Shown: one piece after another, positions 27,304 through 37,233 of the stretch
Position numbering within the stretch: position 1 is the first letter of the stretch
Layout of the letters: each line of letters begins with the position of its first letter
Origin: Alphaproteobacteria bacterium
GTDB lineage: Bacteria; Pseudomonadota; Alphaproteobacteria; UBA6615
Reading direction: 5' to 3'
Length of the DNA stretch: 41,305 nucleotides
Assembly (NCBI GenBank): GCA_003230015.1
Contig: QIGO01000155.1
Span: 1 to 41,305, forward strand
Made by a program: the position numbers and the translations under genes
The notes under the pieces: model-generated
What the model was told of the DNA's origin: nothing
Databases searched by the model: none
Seen by the model: the letters and a program-made list of their open reading frames with translations, nothing else

Positions 27304-28122
27304 TCAGGGTGACGGGCTGGTGGCGCCCCCCGATTTTGTCAGCGTGATCGGGACGTTGTTGCCGATCGCGCCATGTGGTCGTTCTTCGTTGTAGTATCTA
27401 CGCCAAGCCTCCAACTTTTCAGCCGCATCTGCAAGTGTCAGAAACCAGTGCTGGTTCAGGCACTCGGCCCGGAACCTGCTATTGAAGGCTTCGATGAACG
27501 CATTGTCGGTCGGCTTCCCCGGCCGCGAGAAGTCCAGAACGACGCCGCGCTGATAGGCCCACAGATTCATGTCGCGAGAGATAAACTCGCTGCCTTGGTC
27601 AACCCGGATCGTCTTTGGATAGCCGGTCCGGCGGCACACCCGATCCAAGGTCGCCACGACGTCTTCACCGCGATAGCTAAACCGGGCGTCGAGTACCGGC
27701 ACATAGCGCGAGAAGGTATCGACGACCGTCAGCACCCGTAGCTTCTTGCCCGTCGCGAGCTGGTCATGCACGAAGTCCATGGCCCAGACATCGTTCGGCC
27801 CCACCGCTTTCTGGCGACCTTCGCGCAGCTTGGCTTTCACCCGCCGCTTCGGCGTCTTGTTCCTGAGTTGCATGCCCAACTCCCTGTAGATGCGATATAC
27901 TTTCTTGATGTTGATCTGCCAACCTTCACGTTCCAGCAGCACATGGACGCGGCGATAGCCATAGCGCACACGTGTTTGGCAGATCTCTTTGATCCGTTTT
28001 TCAACGGCGGCCTGATCGGCGCGGCGGGATTTGTAGTGATACGTCGAACGGTCAAATCTCAGAGCCCCACAAGCCCGTCGGATCGACACCGCCCAATCGC
28101 GGCACATCCCGGCAACCAACAC
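27304..28122 (-). CDS. IS3-family transposase OrfB (DDE integrase catalytic domain)
   Basis: VRYGYRRVHVLLEREGW, NDVWAMDFVHDQLATGKKLRVLTVVDTFSRYV, RVDQGSEFISRDM, KPTDNAFIEAFNSRFRAECLNQHWF. Confidence 0.95.
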   Translation of the reverse strand: MLVAGMCRDWAVSIRRACGALRFDRSTYHYKSRRADQAAVEKRIKEICQTRVRYGYRRVHVLLEREGWQINIKKVYRIYRELGMQLRNKTPKRRVKAKLREGRQKAVGPNDVWAMDFVHDQLATGKKLRVLTVVDTFSRYVPVLDARFSYRGEDVVATLDRVCRRTGYPKTIRVDQGSEFISRDMNLWAYQRGVVLDFSRPGKPTDNAFIEAFNSRFRAECLNQHWFLTLADAAEKLEAWRRYYNEERPHGAIGNNVPITLTKSGGATSPSP

Positions 28123-28139
28123 ACGCTTCCGAGCAGGCC

Positions 28140-28330
28140 TCAGAGCTTTCGTTTGACAATGTCCTGCAGCATCGCTTTGTCCAGTGACAGATCAGCGACG
28201 ATCTTCTTCAAGCGGCCGTTCTCATCCTCGAGCTGCTTCAGCCGCTTCATCTCGCTCGGCAGCAGACCCGCATACTTCTTCTTCCAGTTGAAGTAGGTCG
28301 CCGGGCTGATCCCAGCCTTGCGACAGCCCT
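28140..28330 (-). pseudogene. IS3-family OrfA fragment (5'-truncated)
   Basis: Reverse-strand GCRKAGISPATYFNWKKKYAGLLPSEMKRLKQLEDENGRLKKIVADLSLDKAMLQDIVKRKL*; the N-terminal HTH part is absent. Confidence 0.85.
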
Positions 28331-28461
28331 AAAGCTCCGCGGCTACACGTGACGATAATTCGCACAGGGCACGCCCCCAAGAGCCTGCAACGGTGAGGCA
28401 GAGCCATTCTGGCGACGGCGTGGCCGCCCACATCCTGATCGTCAAAAAATTGGACGAGGAA

Positions 28462-29250
28462 ATGAGGTTAACCGAAGAGCAGCGATTCTTCTTCGACATT
28501 AAAGGGTATCTTGTCTTGCCAGATGTTCTGGACGAAGACATCGTCGAGCGACTGAAGGCCTACATCAATATCTTGGAAACAGCGCCACAGTCACTGCCGC
28601 CGGCCGACCGCGGCCTGCCCGGCGGTCCCGCCGCGGAACTGATCGACCACCCCGCCGTTATGGGGGCGTTGGAGTTCGCCATCCATGAGAACCGCGATAA
28701 GATCCGTCTGGAAGCCGCCCACTGCTCAATTCGCACAGCCGGTGATACACCGCCGCTCGGCCCCCATGCCGGGGGTCGTACGGTCAACCCAAACTATAGT
28801 TACCAATATCATGACGGTTGTATCTTCGCAGGCATGACGCGCGTCGTTTTTGAGCTCAACCCGGTAAGTCACGGTGCCGGCGGCACCTATTTTAAGCCCG
28901 GATCACACAAAGCAAACTTTCCCATTCCGCCCGCTGTCAAGAATATCGGTCACGCACTATTCGAAACCTACGGCTGCCCTGCCGGATCCATGGTGGTTTT
29001 TTCAGAAGCGGTTTGCCACTCGTCGGCACCTTGGTTAGACGAGAGCCGACCCCGTATCGCCATCTTTTATGCCTACAACCATATCAACTTGCGGCACCAC
29101 AAACCCGCCTTCAACCCAGACGTAATCGCCGGACTTTCCGAACCGCGGCGTCGGTTATTCCATGAGGTCTATCATCGCCTCTGGGATACGCGGGCCGAAC
29201 GTGATCCCGTCGGCGTCCACCGGGCAAGTCGGCAGGGCGCGGTGCGGTGA
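28462..29250 (+). CDS. Phytanoyl-CoA dioxygenase (PhyH) family protein
   Basis: MRLTEEQRFFFDIKGYLVLPDVLDEDIVERL...; YQYHDGCI, GGTYFKPGSHKANF, GSMVVFSEAVCHSSAPW..SRPRIAIFYAYN, consistent with the Fe/2OG PhyH fold. Confidence 0.85.
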   Translation: MRLTEEQRFFFDIKGYLVLPDVLDEDIVERLKAYINILETAPQSLPPADRGLPGGPAAELIDHPAVMGALEFAIHENRDKIRLEAAHCSIRTAGDTPPLGPHAGGRTVNPNYSYQYHDGCIFAGMTRVVFELNPVSHGAGGTYFKPGSHKANFPIPPAVKNIGHALFETYGCPAGSMVVFSEAVCHSSAPWLDESRPRIAIFYAYNHINLRHHKPAFNPDVIAGLSEPRRRLFHEVYHRLWDTRAERDPVGVHRASRQGAVR

Positions 29251-29320
29251 TCGGACATTCACAGCACAACATTGCCGGCGGATTTCGATCGAACAGCAAA
29301 CCGGTCGGCCGCAACGATAG

Positions 29321-30055
29321 TCAAGGCCCCTTTGGCGCCTGCCAATAGATGTCCGCGACATGGTCGAGGTGAACTTTCATGGCTTTCTCGGCGGCATCGG
29401 GATCGCGGTCGCGGATCGCGTCAAAGACGCGCTCATGGTCCTCGTAAACTTTTACAGGACTCGCACCGACCCGTGCGGAAACGCTGCGCTGCTCGGCGAG
29501 CCACTCGGAAAGCGCGGCGTCCAAAGCGGTGAATATCGGATTGGCCACGGCGGCAAATATGGCGCTATGAAAAGCTATATCGCTTCGTTCAAAGGCCGGC
29601 CCGTCACCAATATCCGCTTTATTGGCAGCCAGGGTTTTTTCTATGGCGGCAATATCTTCGTCCGATGCGCTCACCGCTGCGCGCCGCACGACGGCGCCCT
29701 CAAACAGCAGCCGTGCGTCCTGGAAATGGCGGATACCCTCGGGTTTCGAAAGAAACAGGCGCGCCGCCCCCCCCAGTTCATTGACCAACGCAGATGGCGT
29801 CGGCTCAACGACCCGAGCACGTTCGCCGCTGCTAACTTGGATCAATCCCATCTTCTGAAGAGCAAACATGGCCTCACGAACCGCCGTCCGGCCGACGCCA
29901 AACTGCTCCATGACCTCACGCTCGGACGGCAGGCGAGCGCCCGGACCGTACTCGCCGGAGTGAATAAGGCTCTCCAATTCCGTGACGACGTCTTCGTAAA
30001 GCTTCCGGCGGCGAATTTGGCGTTTTAACAATGGTTTATTTGTGGTCATTCCCAT
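29321..30055 (-). CDS. GntR/FadR-family regulator, NanR-like
   Basis: LYEDVVTELESLIHSGEYGPGARLPSEREVMEQFGVGRTAVREAMFALQKMGLIQVSSGERARV; SEWLAEQRSVSARVG. Confidence 0.92.
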   Translation of the reverse strand: MGMTTNKPLLKRQIRRRKLYEDVVTELESLIHSGEYGPGARLPSEREVMEQFGVGRTAVREAMFALQKMGLIQVSSGERARVVEPTPSALVNELGGAARLFLSKPEGIRHFQDARLLFEGAVVRRAAVSASDEDIAAIEKTLAANKADIGDGPAFERSDIAFHSAIFAAVANPIFTALDAALSEWLAEQRSVSARVGASPVKVYEDHERVFDAIRDRDPDAAEKAMKVHLDHVADIYWQAPKGP

Positions 30056-30333
30056 CCGTCAATGCTGCGTGTAAGCAGTTAGTCTACCGCAGACCCTATG
30101 CCATGTCTATCATTCAGTCAGGCTATCAGACTATCAACTAGGTTAGAAGAATGCCCCGTTCGAGGTGCACCTGTTTAAGCAGGAAGGCTGCGCCGCGAGC
30201 CTTAACGAAAGTTTGCATCTACATGCCCGCGGTCCAGCGCTGCGCAAAAGCGCGCCTGGCAAGATGTCTCCGACGTAATTCGTCTCGAGATGCCCACCAA
30301 GCCAGTCTGGCAGGCGCCTACCGCAGTCGCTAT

Positions 30334-31350
30334 CTAGTCAGCGGCGATAGTTTGCAGCCATTGAGCCGCCCGCTTTATGGCGACCTGGCTAATCGGCGCC
30401 AGCGTCAGCGCCTCAAGAAACGCGTGCGGAGCGTCGGGGTAGCGATCGACGGAAACGCTAATCCCGGCGCCCTCCAGAGCTGCCGCAAATGCCTCATTCT
30501 CGTCATGTAGAATGTCCCTGCCCGCGATCACCAGATGGGCCGGCGGAAGACCGGCAAGGTGAGCGCGCAGGGGCGAGGCCAACGGCTCTCGGCGCCGCGT
30601 CTCGTCGCGGCAATAACACCGCCAGAACCATGAGATTTTCTCGCAAGTAAGCTGGAATGGCTCGGCACTAAACAACCGGTAAGACGGGCGCGTCAGGTCA
30701 CAATCGTAAACGCCGTAGTTGAGTAACATTCCCAAGGCTGGAATATGCCCCGCATCTCGCATGGCCAGGGCCAGTGCGGCGGCTAGATTTGCCCCTGAGG
30801 AATCACCGCCCAGAACCATTCTCTCAGCCGCCAAACCCAATGACGCGCTGCGCTCCCGAAGGTCGTGAATGGCGGCCAGGCATGCCTCGGAAATGTGAGG
30901 ATAGACAGTCTCCGGAGCGCGTGGATAGTCAAGTCCAATGACCGCCCAGCCGCTGGCGGCTGCATACTCACGCATCAGCCGGTCATGGGTGTCGATACCA
31001 AGTAGCGCCCAACCGCCCCCGTGCAAATAAACAAGTGTACGCGCTGGCCGCCTTGCCGTAGGCCGATAGAGCCGTGCCTTCATCGGCCCTTCCACCGCCG
31101 CCAACTCGAGATCGAGTATCTCGGCCATGGCAGGCCCCCCTTGGTTCCAAGGGTGACGAACCGCCGCCGCGGTTGCACGAAGCTGTTGTAGGGAAGGCTC
31201 TTGTGAACCTAAGGAAACCGACCCGGAATTCAGCGCTTCGAGGAATGCGTGCAGACCATCATAGAGCTCACTGGCCGGATCTCCGGCGCCCTGAGTTTCC
31301 ATTTTTTCGAGTTTCGCATTTTCCTCGGACGGCGGCATATTCTCGGTCAA
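30334..31350 (-). CDS. Alpha/beta hydrolase, HSL-type esterase
   Basis: TLVYLHGGGWALLGIDTHD (HGGGW oxyanion motif), GGDSSGANLAAALAL nucleophile elbow, D...H (PDAPHAF). Confidence 0.92.
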   Translation of the reverse strand: MTENMPPSEENAKLEKMETQGAGDPASELYDGLHAFLEALNSGSVSLGSQEPSLQQLRATAAAVRHPWNQGGPAMAEILDLELAAVEGPMKARLYRPTARRPARTLVYLHGGGWALLGIDTHDRLMREYAAASGWAVIGLDYPRAPETVYPHISEACLAAIHDLRERSASLGLAAERMVLGGDSSGANLAAALALAMRDAGHIPALGMLLNYGVYDCDLTRPSYRLFSAEPFQLTCEKISWFWRCYCRDETRRREPLASPLRAHLAGLPPAHLVIAGRDILHDENEAFAAALEGAGISVSVDRYPDAPHAFLEALTLAPISQVAIKRAAQWLQTIAAD

Positions 31351-31358
31351 CAGCTGGG

Positions 31359-32438
31359 TCAGGCCGCGGGAAACAAAGGCCCGGCGTCGACACCAAGTGC
31401 GACAGCCTGTTCGGCAATATCGTCAATCGTCTGGGCCGCCAGCAAGATACCCGCGCGCGCGTATTCGCGTTCAAAATCAGCCTCGATTTCCCCGGGAACA
31501 AACAACCGCTCGACACCTGCGCGACGTCGCGACGTATGGACTTGTTCTCGGGCATGGATAATCCGCGCCTGGAGTGTCGCCGGTTCGACGAATGCCCCTA
31601 TATCGATGGCGATGAAAAATTGTCCGTCGAGGCCCGCCGTCGGGCCGTCAACCATATTGCCTAACTCGCTACCGTAGGCCGCCCCGGAAAGCAGGCTCGC
31701 GAGCAAGCCGACCATCATGCCCAACCCAACGCCTTTATGGGCACCGATGGGCTGGATAAGCCCTTCAAGCGCACGGCTGGCGTCCGTTGTCGGATTGCCA
31801 TCCACATCAAAGGCCCAGTCCGCAGGTATCGGGCTGCCCTTTTGGTGATAGACGCGGATCTTGCCATGCGCCGTGGCGCCGAAAGCGAAATCAAGTACGA
31901 GGGGGTCCTGCCTCCCCCCGATGGCAATCGACAACGGGTTAATGCCGACGATTTTGTCTCTGCCTCCCCACGGGGCCATCGTCGGCAGGGCATTTGTGCC
32001 ACATAGTCCGACCATATCCTGGCTGGCAGCTCGCAGGGTATACCAATCCAAGGCACCGCAGTGGTTTGAGCCGCGCAGAGCCGCGAACGCCACGCCATTC
32101 TCGCGCGCGGAGTCGATCGCGGCATCCATTGCGAACGTACCGCCGATCTGGCCCATGGCATTGCCGCCGTCGACGACGAGGGCGCCGCGGCGTTTCGAAA
32201 CGATTCTTGGGCGACCCTTCGGGTCAACGCCTTCCAAGGTCAGCTTTTTTACATAATCGGGAACACGCAAGACGCCATGCGAATGCACCCCGCGCCTGTC
32301 TGAATGCACGAGGGTTTCCGCCAGCAGGGAGGCGTCTGCCCCGCTCATACCACAGGCTAGAAATATCCCGCTTGTCACCGTGAGCAGATCGTCGGCCTTG
32401 ACCCGGCCATCGCTCTCGCTTTTTGGATAGACCGCCAT
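31359..32438 (-). CDS. Malate/L-lactate dehydrogenase (Ldh2/YlbC-type) family oxidoreductase
   Basis: HSDRRGVHSHGVLRVPDYVKKL, GSNHCGALDWYTLRAA, ALPTMAPWGGRDKIVGINPLSIAI, AHKGVGLGMMVGLLASLLSGAAYG. Confidence 0.92.
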   Translation of the reverse strand: MAVYPKSESDGRVKADDLLTVTSGIFLACGMSGADASLLAETLVHSDRRGVHSHGVLRVPDYVKKLTLEGVDPKGRPRIVSKRRGALVVDGGNAMGQIGGTFAMDAAIDSARENGVAFAALRGSNHCGALDWYTLRAASQDMVGLCGTNALPTMAPWGGRDKIVGINPLSIAIGGRQDPLVLDFAFGATAHGKIRVYHQKGSPIPADWAFDVDGNPTTDASRALEGLIQPIGAHKGVGLGMMVGLLASLLSGAAYGSELGNMVDGPTAGLDGQFFIAIDIGAFVEPATLQARIIHAREQVHTSRRRAGVERLFVPGEIEADFEREYARAGILLAAQTIDDIAEQAVALGVDAGPLFPAA

Positions 32439-32648
32439 CCAGGTCTCCTAGCGCGCTCGGCTCAATCAAATTTTCGCCGCATGGCAACCAGTGGCGAGCC
32501 CAACGGTCTTACAGGTTTGCCACGACGCATTCTGCCACCATTATTCCAATTCAGCCTCTATCTTACTGTTTTTACGCCTGTTTTTCAAGTACAAATCGCC
32601 AGATATACATTATTTTGTCTAGTGTATCCAATTTGGTATCAGTAGATA

Positions 32649-32694
32649 GCCGGTGCTGGAAGGCGTGCCGAACCGGCCGGCTTCCAGCACCGGC
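32649..32694. terminator. Long inverted repeat downstream of GntR gene (candidate terminator)
   Basis: GCCGGTGCTGGAAG (32649-32662) and CTTCCAGCACCGGC (32681-32694), perfect 14-bp stem with 18-nt loop. Confidence 0.6.
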
Positions 32695-32785
32695 ATCGTC
32701 TTCAGTGACAGGCCAATTTCTGGATGCCGGCGCGGTTGTTTCGATGGTCTCGGTAACGCTGGATAGCCTCAGCCACTGACCGGTG

Positions 32786-33469
32786 CTATTTCGTCGTATG
32801 TTGCCAATACAGGCGCGAGACCGAGTCTAGGTGCCGCTCCATGGCACCTTCGGCAGCGACCGCGTCGCGGGCGGCGATAGCATCAAAGATCGCCTTATGC
32901 TCGGCAAAGACACCCTCGAATGTAGCACCTGCCTTTGCCGAAACATCCCTCTGCTCAGCCAGCCACTCATTGAGCGCCATGTTGAGAGAGGTAAAAATCT
33001 GATTTCGGGAAATCATCGCGAGCGTATAGTGGAACATCATATCCGTGCTCGCGAATGTCTTGTGATCACTAGCTCTGCGATTTTCTTCCAGGGCGCTTTC
33101 CAGTGCCGCGATATCATCGTCGGTGGCATGCAGTGCCGCCTTGCGGGCCAAGCCAATCTCAAGCAGCGCACGGGCGTCCTGCAAATATCGGATACCTTCC
33201 GGGCGGCTCAGAAGATGCCGCGCCGGGCCCGAGAGTTCACTGACCATAGTATCGGCGGTGGGTCTTGAGACCCGCGCCGCAGCACCGGGTCGCGCGGTAA
33301 GCAGGCCTTTTCGCTGTAGCGCGAACAAGGCCTCACGAACACTGGACCGCCCGGCACCGAACTGCTCCATCAGCTTGCGCTCTGAAGGAATTCTGTCGCC
33401 AATCTGAAGTTTGCCTGAAAAAATCAGCAGTTCCAAATGATCGGCGATCTCTTCATATTTCTTCCGCAT
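32786..33469 (-). CDS. GntR/FadR-family regulator, NanR-like (paralog of 29321-30055)
   Basis: KYEEIADHLELLIFSGKLQIGDRIPSERKLMEQFGAGRSSVREALFALQRKGLLTARPGAAARV; NEWLAEQRDVSAKAG. Confidence 0.92.
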   Translation of the reverse strand: MRKKYEEIADHLELLIFSGKLQIGDRIPSERKLMEQFGAGRSSVREALFALQRKGLLTARPGAAARVSRPTADTMVSELSGPARHLLSRPEGIRYLQDARALLEIGLARKAALHATDDDIAALESALEENRRASDHKTFASTDMMFHYTLAMISRNQIFTSLNMALNEWLAEQRDVSAKAGATFEGVFAEHKAIFDAIAARDAVAAEGAMERHLDSVSRLYWQHTTK

Positions 33470-33627
33470 ACTTCCGCTGTCTTGCTGTTAGCACGTACAT
33501 TCCTTTCATAACACATGACCTCTACTGCTTTCAGTAGCCAATAGGGCGTTATGTCTATTCCCGAAGCGGTATACGGCTGACTATTACCAGCTCAGGCGCC
33601 GGAAATTGCAGATTACCCAATCTAAGG

Positions 33628-34515
33628 TCACATACCGGGGCCGGTATTGAGCCGGAGGCCGCTGGCATCCACGCAGAACACTTCAATTCGACCATGCTGG
33701 TGTTCGGAGACATAAAGGCGCTTCTCGTTATTGGCGCCGAAAGCAACATTTGTCGGCGCATTTCCGGCCGTGGGGATTCGGGCCGTTACCTCCCCTTCCG
33801 CCGATAGAACCGCCACATTGCCCTCACCATACACCGTGCACCAAAGCCGGCCATCGGAGGAAAACCCCATGCCATCGGGCCCGCGAAACCCGCCGCCCCA
33901 ATCGGTCGACAATACATTGGCAAAAAATTTGCGCGCGCCGAGCACCCGCCCATCTTTGCAGGCATATCGGTACACATTGCCGGTAATCATCTCATTTGCG
34001 TACAGATGACCGTCCGGTCCAAACGCAATGCCATTGGCAAAACGCAATCCGCGGTCAATTGCGCGCGCCGTCTTCTGGGCCAAGTCAATTTCATAAATTC
34101 GACCGTCGAAGTCGGCGCTTGCCCAGTCGGGCCGGATCTCCCCGTTGAGCACCCAATCCGTCATTAACATGCCACTATCGGTCATATAGAGCAGACCGCA
34201 CGAAGAAAAACACAGATCGTTCGGCAGCAAGAATTGCCCAACATCCGACAGGCCAAGAAATGTCTCGACAATGCCGTCCATGGTCACGCGGAGTAGCGCC
34301 GGCGGGCTTGTCTCCGCCACCCACGCAACCCCTTCGCCGTCAATGCAGAGACCATTCGGGCAACCCGTGCGCGCGATGCGCGTCACCGCCGAACCATCGG
34401 CGGCGATATGAGCCACACCGCCCCGGTCGGGCGCCATTTCTACACATAGCCAAGACCCATCAGGGCGCAGACGCGGGGTTTCCGGCGCGCCCAGTCCGTC
34501 TATGAAGATAGCCAT
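33628..34515 (-). CDS. SMP-30/gluconolactonase/LRE family protein
   Basis: TRIARTGCPNGLCIDGEGVAWVAE, LPNDLCFSSCGLLYMTDSG, GLRFANGIAFGPDGHLYANEM, GFRGPDGMGFSSDGRLW: beta-propeller repeats. Start MAIFIDGLG at 34515. Confidence 0.9.
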   Translation of the reverse strand: MAIFIDGLGAPETPRLRPDGSWLCVEMAPDRGGVAHIAADGSAVTRIARTGCPNGLCIDGEGVAWVAETSPPALLRVTMDGIVETFLGLSDVGQFLLPNDLCFSSCGLLYMTDSGMLMTDWVLNGEIRPDWASADFDGRIYEIDLAQKTARAIDRGLRFANGIAFGPDGHLYANEMITGNVYRYACKDGRVLGARKFFANVLSTDWGGGFRGPDGMGFSSDGRLWCTVYGEGNVAVLSAEGEVTARIPTAGNAPTNVAFGANNEKRLYVSEHQHGRIEVFCVDASGLRLNTGPGM

Positions 34516-34526
34516 TTGCGGTATGC

Positions 34527-35609
34527 CTACGAGTTCAGTGGGATTGGGACATCGCTCGGCAGCAAACCCTGTGCGACAAGGTCCTGCCACAACGCGGCTG
34601 GGATCTGCTCGGTGAACGCGTCGACATTGTCATCGACCTGTGCGGCATCGCGCGGCCCCATCAGTACCGATGCAACCGCGCCATGGTGCAGTGGAAATTG
34701 AATCGCCGCGGCCTTGAGAGACACCCCATGCGCGGCGCATATATTTTGCAAGCTGGCAGCCTTGGCAATGATTTCGGGCGGCGCGGGCACATAGTTGAAA
34801 GTTACGTTCTCTGTCCAAGTGGAGATCGCCGACCGATCGTCGCTGACGCCGCCAATCGATCCGGGCTCTGGGTGTGAAAGAATACCGCTATTATAGACAC
34901 CGCCGACAATCACGGAGACATGATGGCGCAGGCATTTTGGCAGCAGCTCTTGCAGCGCCGATTGATCGAGCAACGAATAGCGTCCGGCCAGCAGAAAGCA
35001 GTCAAACGCGGCACGGTCGATGAACTGCGCGAGCATCTCCCATTGATTCATGCCGCAGCCAATCGCCCCAATGGCCCCTTGGTCCCGTAAGTCCGAAAGC
35101 GCCCGGAACGCTCCGTCGATGGCCTCGTCGGGATGTAGATCCGGGTCGTGAATATGCAGCGCATCAAATCGGTTGAGGCCGGTTCTCGCCAAACTCGCCT
35201 CGACTGAACGCATAACGCCGTCATAACTAAAGTCGAAATACGGGCGCACCGGATCCGTACCTTTGTAAAGCTGCTCGCCTTGCCAGAGCACCATTGTGTC
35301 TTCTCGGCTGGCCAGTGGGCCAGCGTCCTCAGGTCTCAGCAACAGACGCCCAACCTTGGTAGACAGGATATATTCATCGCGCGGTCGCCCGGCCAAAGCA
35401 GCGCCGACATTGCGCTCCGCATTGCCATATCCATAGACCGGCGCGAGATCGAAGAACGAAATTCCGCGCGCGAAGGCACGGTCGACGATTGCCTTCACTT
35501 CGCCCGCCGAGATCGCTTCGTAGAGCCCGCCCAGCGGATTGGTGCCGAGTCCAAGAACCGGAATCTTTAGATCGGTTTTGCCGATTTTTCGGGTATCTGA
35601 AACGCGCAT
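34527..35609 (-). CDS. Aldo/keto reductase (D-threo-aldose 1-dehydrogenase / L-fucose dehydrogenase-like)
   Basis: LKIPVLGLGTNPLGGLYEAISAGEVKAIVDRAFARGISFFDLAPVYGYGNAERNVGAAL; NRFDALHIHDPD; GCGMNQWEM. Confidence 0.88.
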   Translation of the reverse strand: MRVSDTRKIGKTDLKIPVLGLGTNPLGGLYEAISAGEVKAIVDRAFARGISFFDLAPVYGYGNAERNVGAALAGRPRDEYILSTKVGRLLLRPEDAGPLASREDTMVLWQGEQLYKGTDPVRPYFDFSYDGVMRSVEASLARTGLNRFDALHIHDPDLHPDEAIDGAFRALSDLRDQGAIGAIGCGMNQWEMLAQFIDRAAFDCFLLAGRYSLLDQSALQELLPKCLRHHVSVIVGGVYNSGILSHPEPGSIGGVSDDRSAISTWTENVTFNYVPAPPEIIAKAASLQNICAAHGVSLKAAAIQFPLHHGAVASVLMGPRDAAQVDDNVDAFTEQIPAALWQDLVAQGLLPSDVPIPLNS

Positions 35610-35643
35610 TGGCGCCTCCTGAGAAGAGTAATTCGATGGCGGA

Positions 35644-37215
35644 CTACGCAACCGCCTCGCCACCGTCCTTTATCAGCCTGTCGGCGACGCGCCCAACATT
35701 GATCGCCTCGAGCAGAACCTGATCGGTCGCCTGCGGCCCCGCGACCTCACCGACCGCCCTGCCCTGATAGAAAACAATTACCCGGTCGCAGACCTGGCTA
35801 AACTCGGTAAGCTCGCTTGAATGAAACAAAAGGATTTTGCCGGCTTGTGCCTGTTGCTCGATAATGCGGTAGATCTCCTTCTTGGCGCCCACATCGACGC
35901 CGCGCGTTGGATCATTCAACAAGATGATCGCGGGGTCGGCTTCGAGCCATTTGCCAATCACCACTTTCTGCTGGTTGCCGCCCGATAGGCTGCCCACCCG
36001 CTGATGGAAACTGTCAAACACCAGACGCAGCGACTCGGCTTGACGCTGCGCGGCCTCGGCCATGGGCGCCTGGGAAAGAATGGAGCCAAACCGCGAAAGT
36101 GCACCCGCGACCACAACATTGAGATTGCTCAGAATATCTTGCTCCAGAGATAGTCCTTCGGTGCGCCGGTCGCCGGGGATGAGGGCAATACCGGCACGAA
36201 CCGCCCCTGGGATCGTGCGCGGGGCGCTCTGGCCATTGGGCAGGTTGATTGTACCCTGGCTCGCACGCGTGCGACCGAACAGCAAATCGAATATCGAAAG
36301 CAGACCGGAGCCATCCAAACCTGCCAGACCGATGGTCTCTCCCTTACGGGCCACAAGATCGAAATCCATCAGATCGGTGCCCAGAGAAACCCCGTCGATG
36401 CGCAAGCACTCATCCTCGTCGGGCGCGCCCGAAACCGGCGTCACGCGGCGCTGAGCGGTTTGGCCGAGATCCTTTTCACCCAACATATCCGTGACAATCG
36501 ACGTCATTGTCACATCGGAACGCGCTTGCTCGGACACCTTGTGGCCGTTGCGAAACACCGTCACCCGATCGGATAGGTCAAGAACTTCCTCGAGCCTATG
36601 GGAGATAAACAGGATGCCCACGCCCTTGTCGCGCAGCTTTCGCACGATAGCGAACAGCCGCGCACTCTCCTGAGCGTTCAACGCCGAGTTCGGCTCGTCG
36701 AGGATGAGTAGGCGCGCATCGATAGCGATTGCCTTGGCAACCTCGACAAGCTGCTGGTCGGCGATGCGCAAATTCCCGATCGGGCGGTCCAGTTGAATAT
36801 CCAGCCCGAGCCCTGACAGCAGCGGCCGCGCCCTGGCCTCCATCGCTTTCCGGTTGACCAAACCGAACCGCTGCGGCTCGCGGCCGACAAATATGTTCGC
36901 CACCGCGTCCAGATCGGGAAACAGCGATAACTCCTGAAAAACAATGGCAATACCGGCGCGATTGGCGTCGGCGACGGATTTGAAGAATACCGGGCGGCCT
37001 TCAAATTCGAAGCTGCCGCTATCGGCCTGCTCGGCACCCGCGACAATTTTCATCAATGTGGATTTGCCGGCGCCATTCTCGCCGCAAACAGCATGGATCT
37101 CGCCGGCGCGAACCTCCAGGTCAACGCCGGCGAGCGCCTGAATACCGCCATACCGCTTCTTGATCCCGCCAAGCCACAGCAGGACAGATGCCTCGCTGGG
37201 CTTGGACGCCATCAT
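35644..37215 (-). CDS. Sugar ABC transporter ATP-binding protein (RbsA/XylG/MglA-type, two NBDs)
   Basis: [29 protein letters not shown], second half [43 protein letters not shown]. Confidence 0.94.
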   Translation of the reverse strand: MMASKPSEASVLLWLGGIKKRYGGIQALAGVDLEVRAGEIHAVCGENGAGKSTLMKIVAGAEQADSGSFEFEGRPVFFKSVADANRAGIAIVFQELSLFPDLDAVANIFVGREPQRFGLVNRKAMEARARPLLSGLGLDIQLDRPIGNLRIADQQLVEVAKAIAIDARLLILDEPNSALNAQESARLFAIVRKLRDKGVGILFISHRLEEVLDLSDRVTVFRNGHKVSEQARSDVTMTSIVTDMLGEKDLGQTAQRRVTPVSGAPDEDECLRIDGVSLGTDLMDFDLVARKGETIGLAGLDGSGLLSIFDLLFGRTRASQGTINLPNGQSAPRTIPGAVRAGIALIPGDRRTEGLSLEQDILSNLNVVVAGALSRFGSILSQAPMAEAAQRQAESLRLVFDSFHQRVGSLSGGNQQKVVIGKWLEADPAIILLNDPTRGVDVGAKKEIYRIIEQQAQAGKILLFHSSELTEFSQVCDRVIVFYQGRAVGEVAGPQATDQVLLEAINVGRVADRLIKDGGEAVA

Positions 37216-37233
37216 CGGGTTTCCCGCTACCGC

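Larger units (their letters stand above)
27251..28330 (-). mobile_element. Truncated IS3-family (IS407-group-like) insertion sequence
   Basis: Contains orfB (27304-28122) and 3' part of orfA (28140-~28330) on the minus strand; left end near TGTGCTCTGCCCCCATTCTTTGGACC resembles IS3-type termini; orfA 5' portion and right end are missing. Confidence 0.75.
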
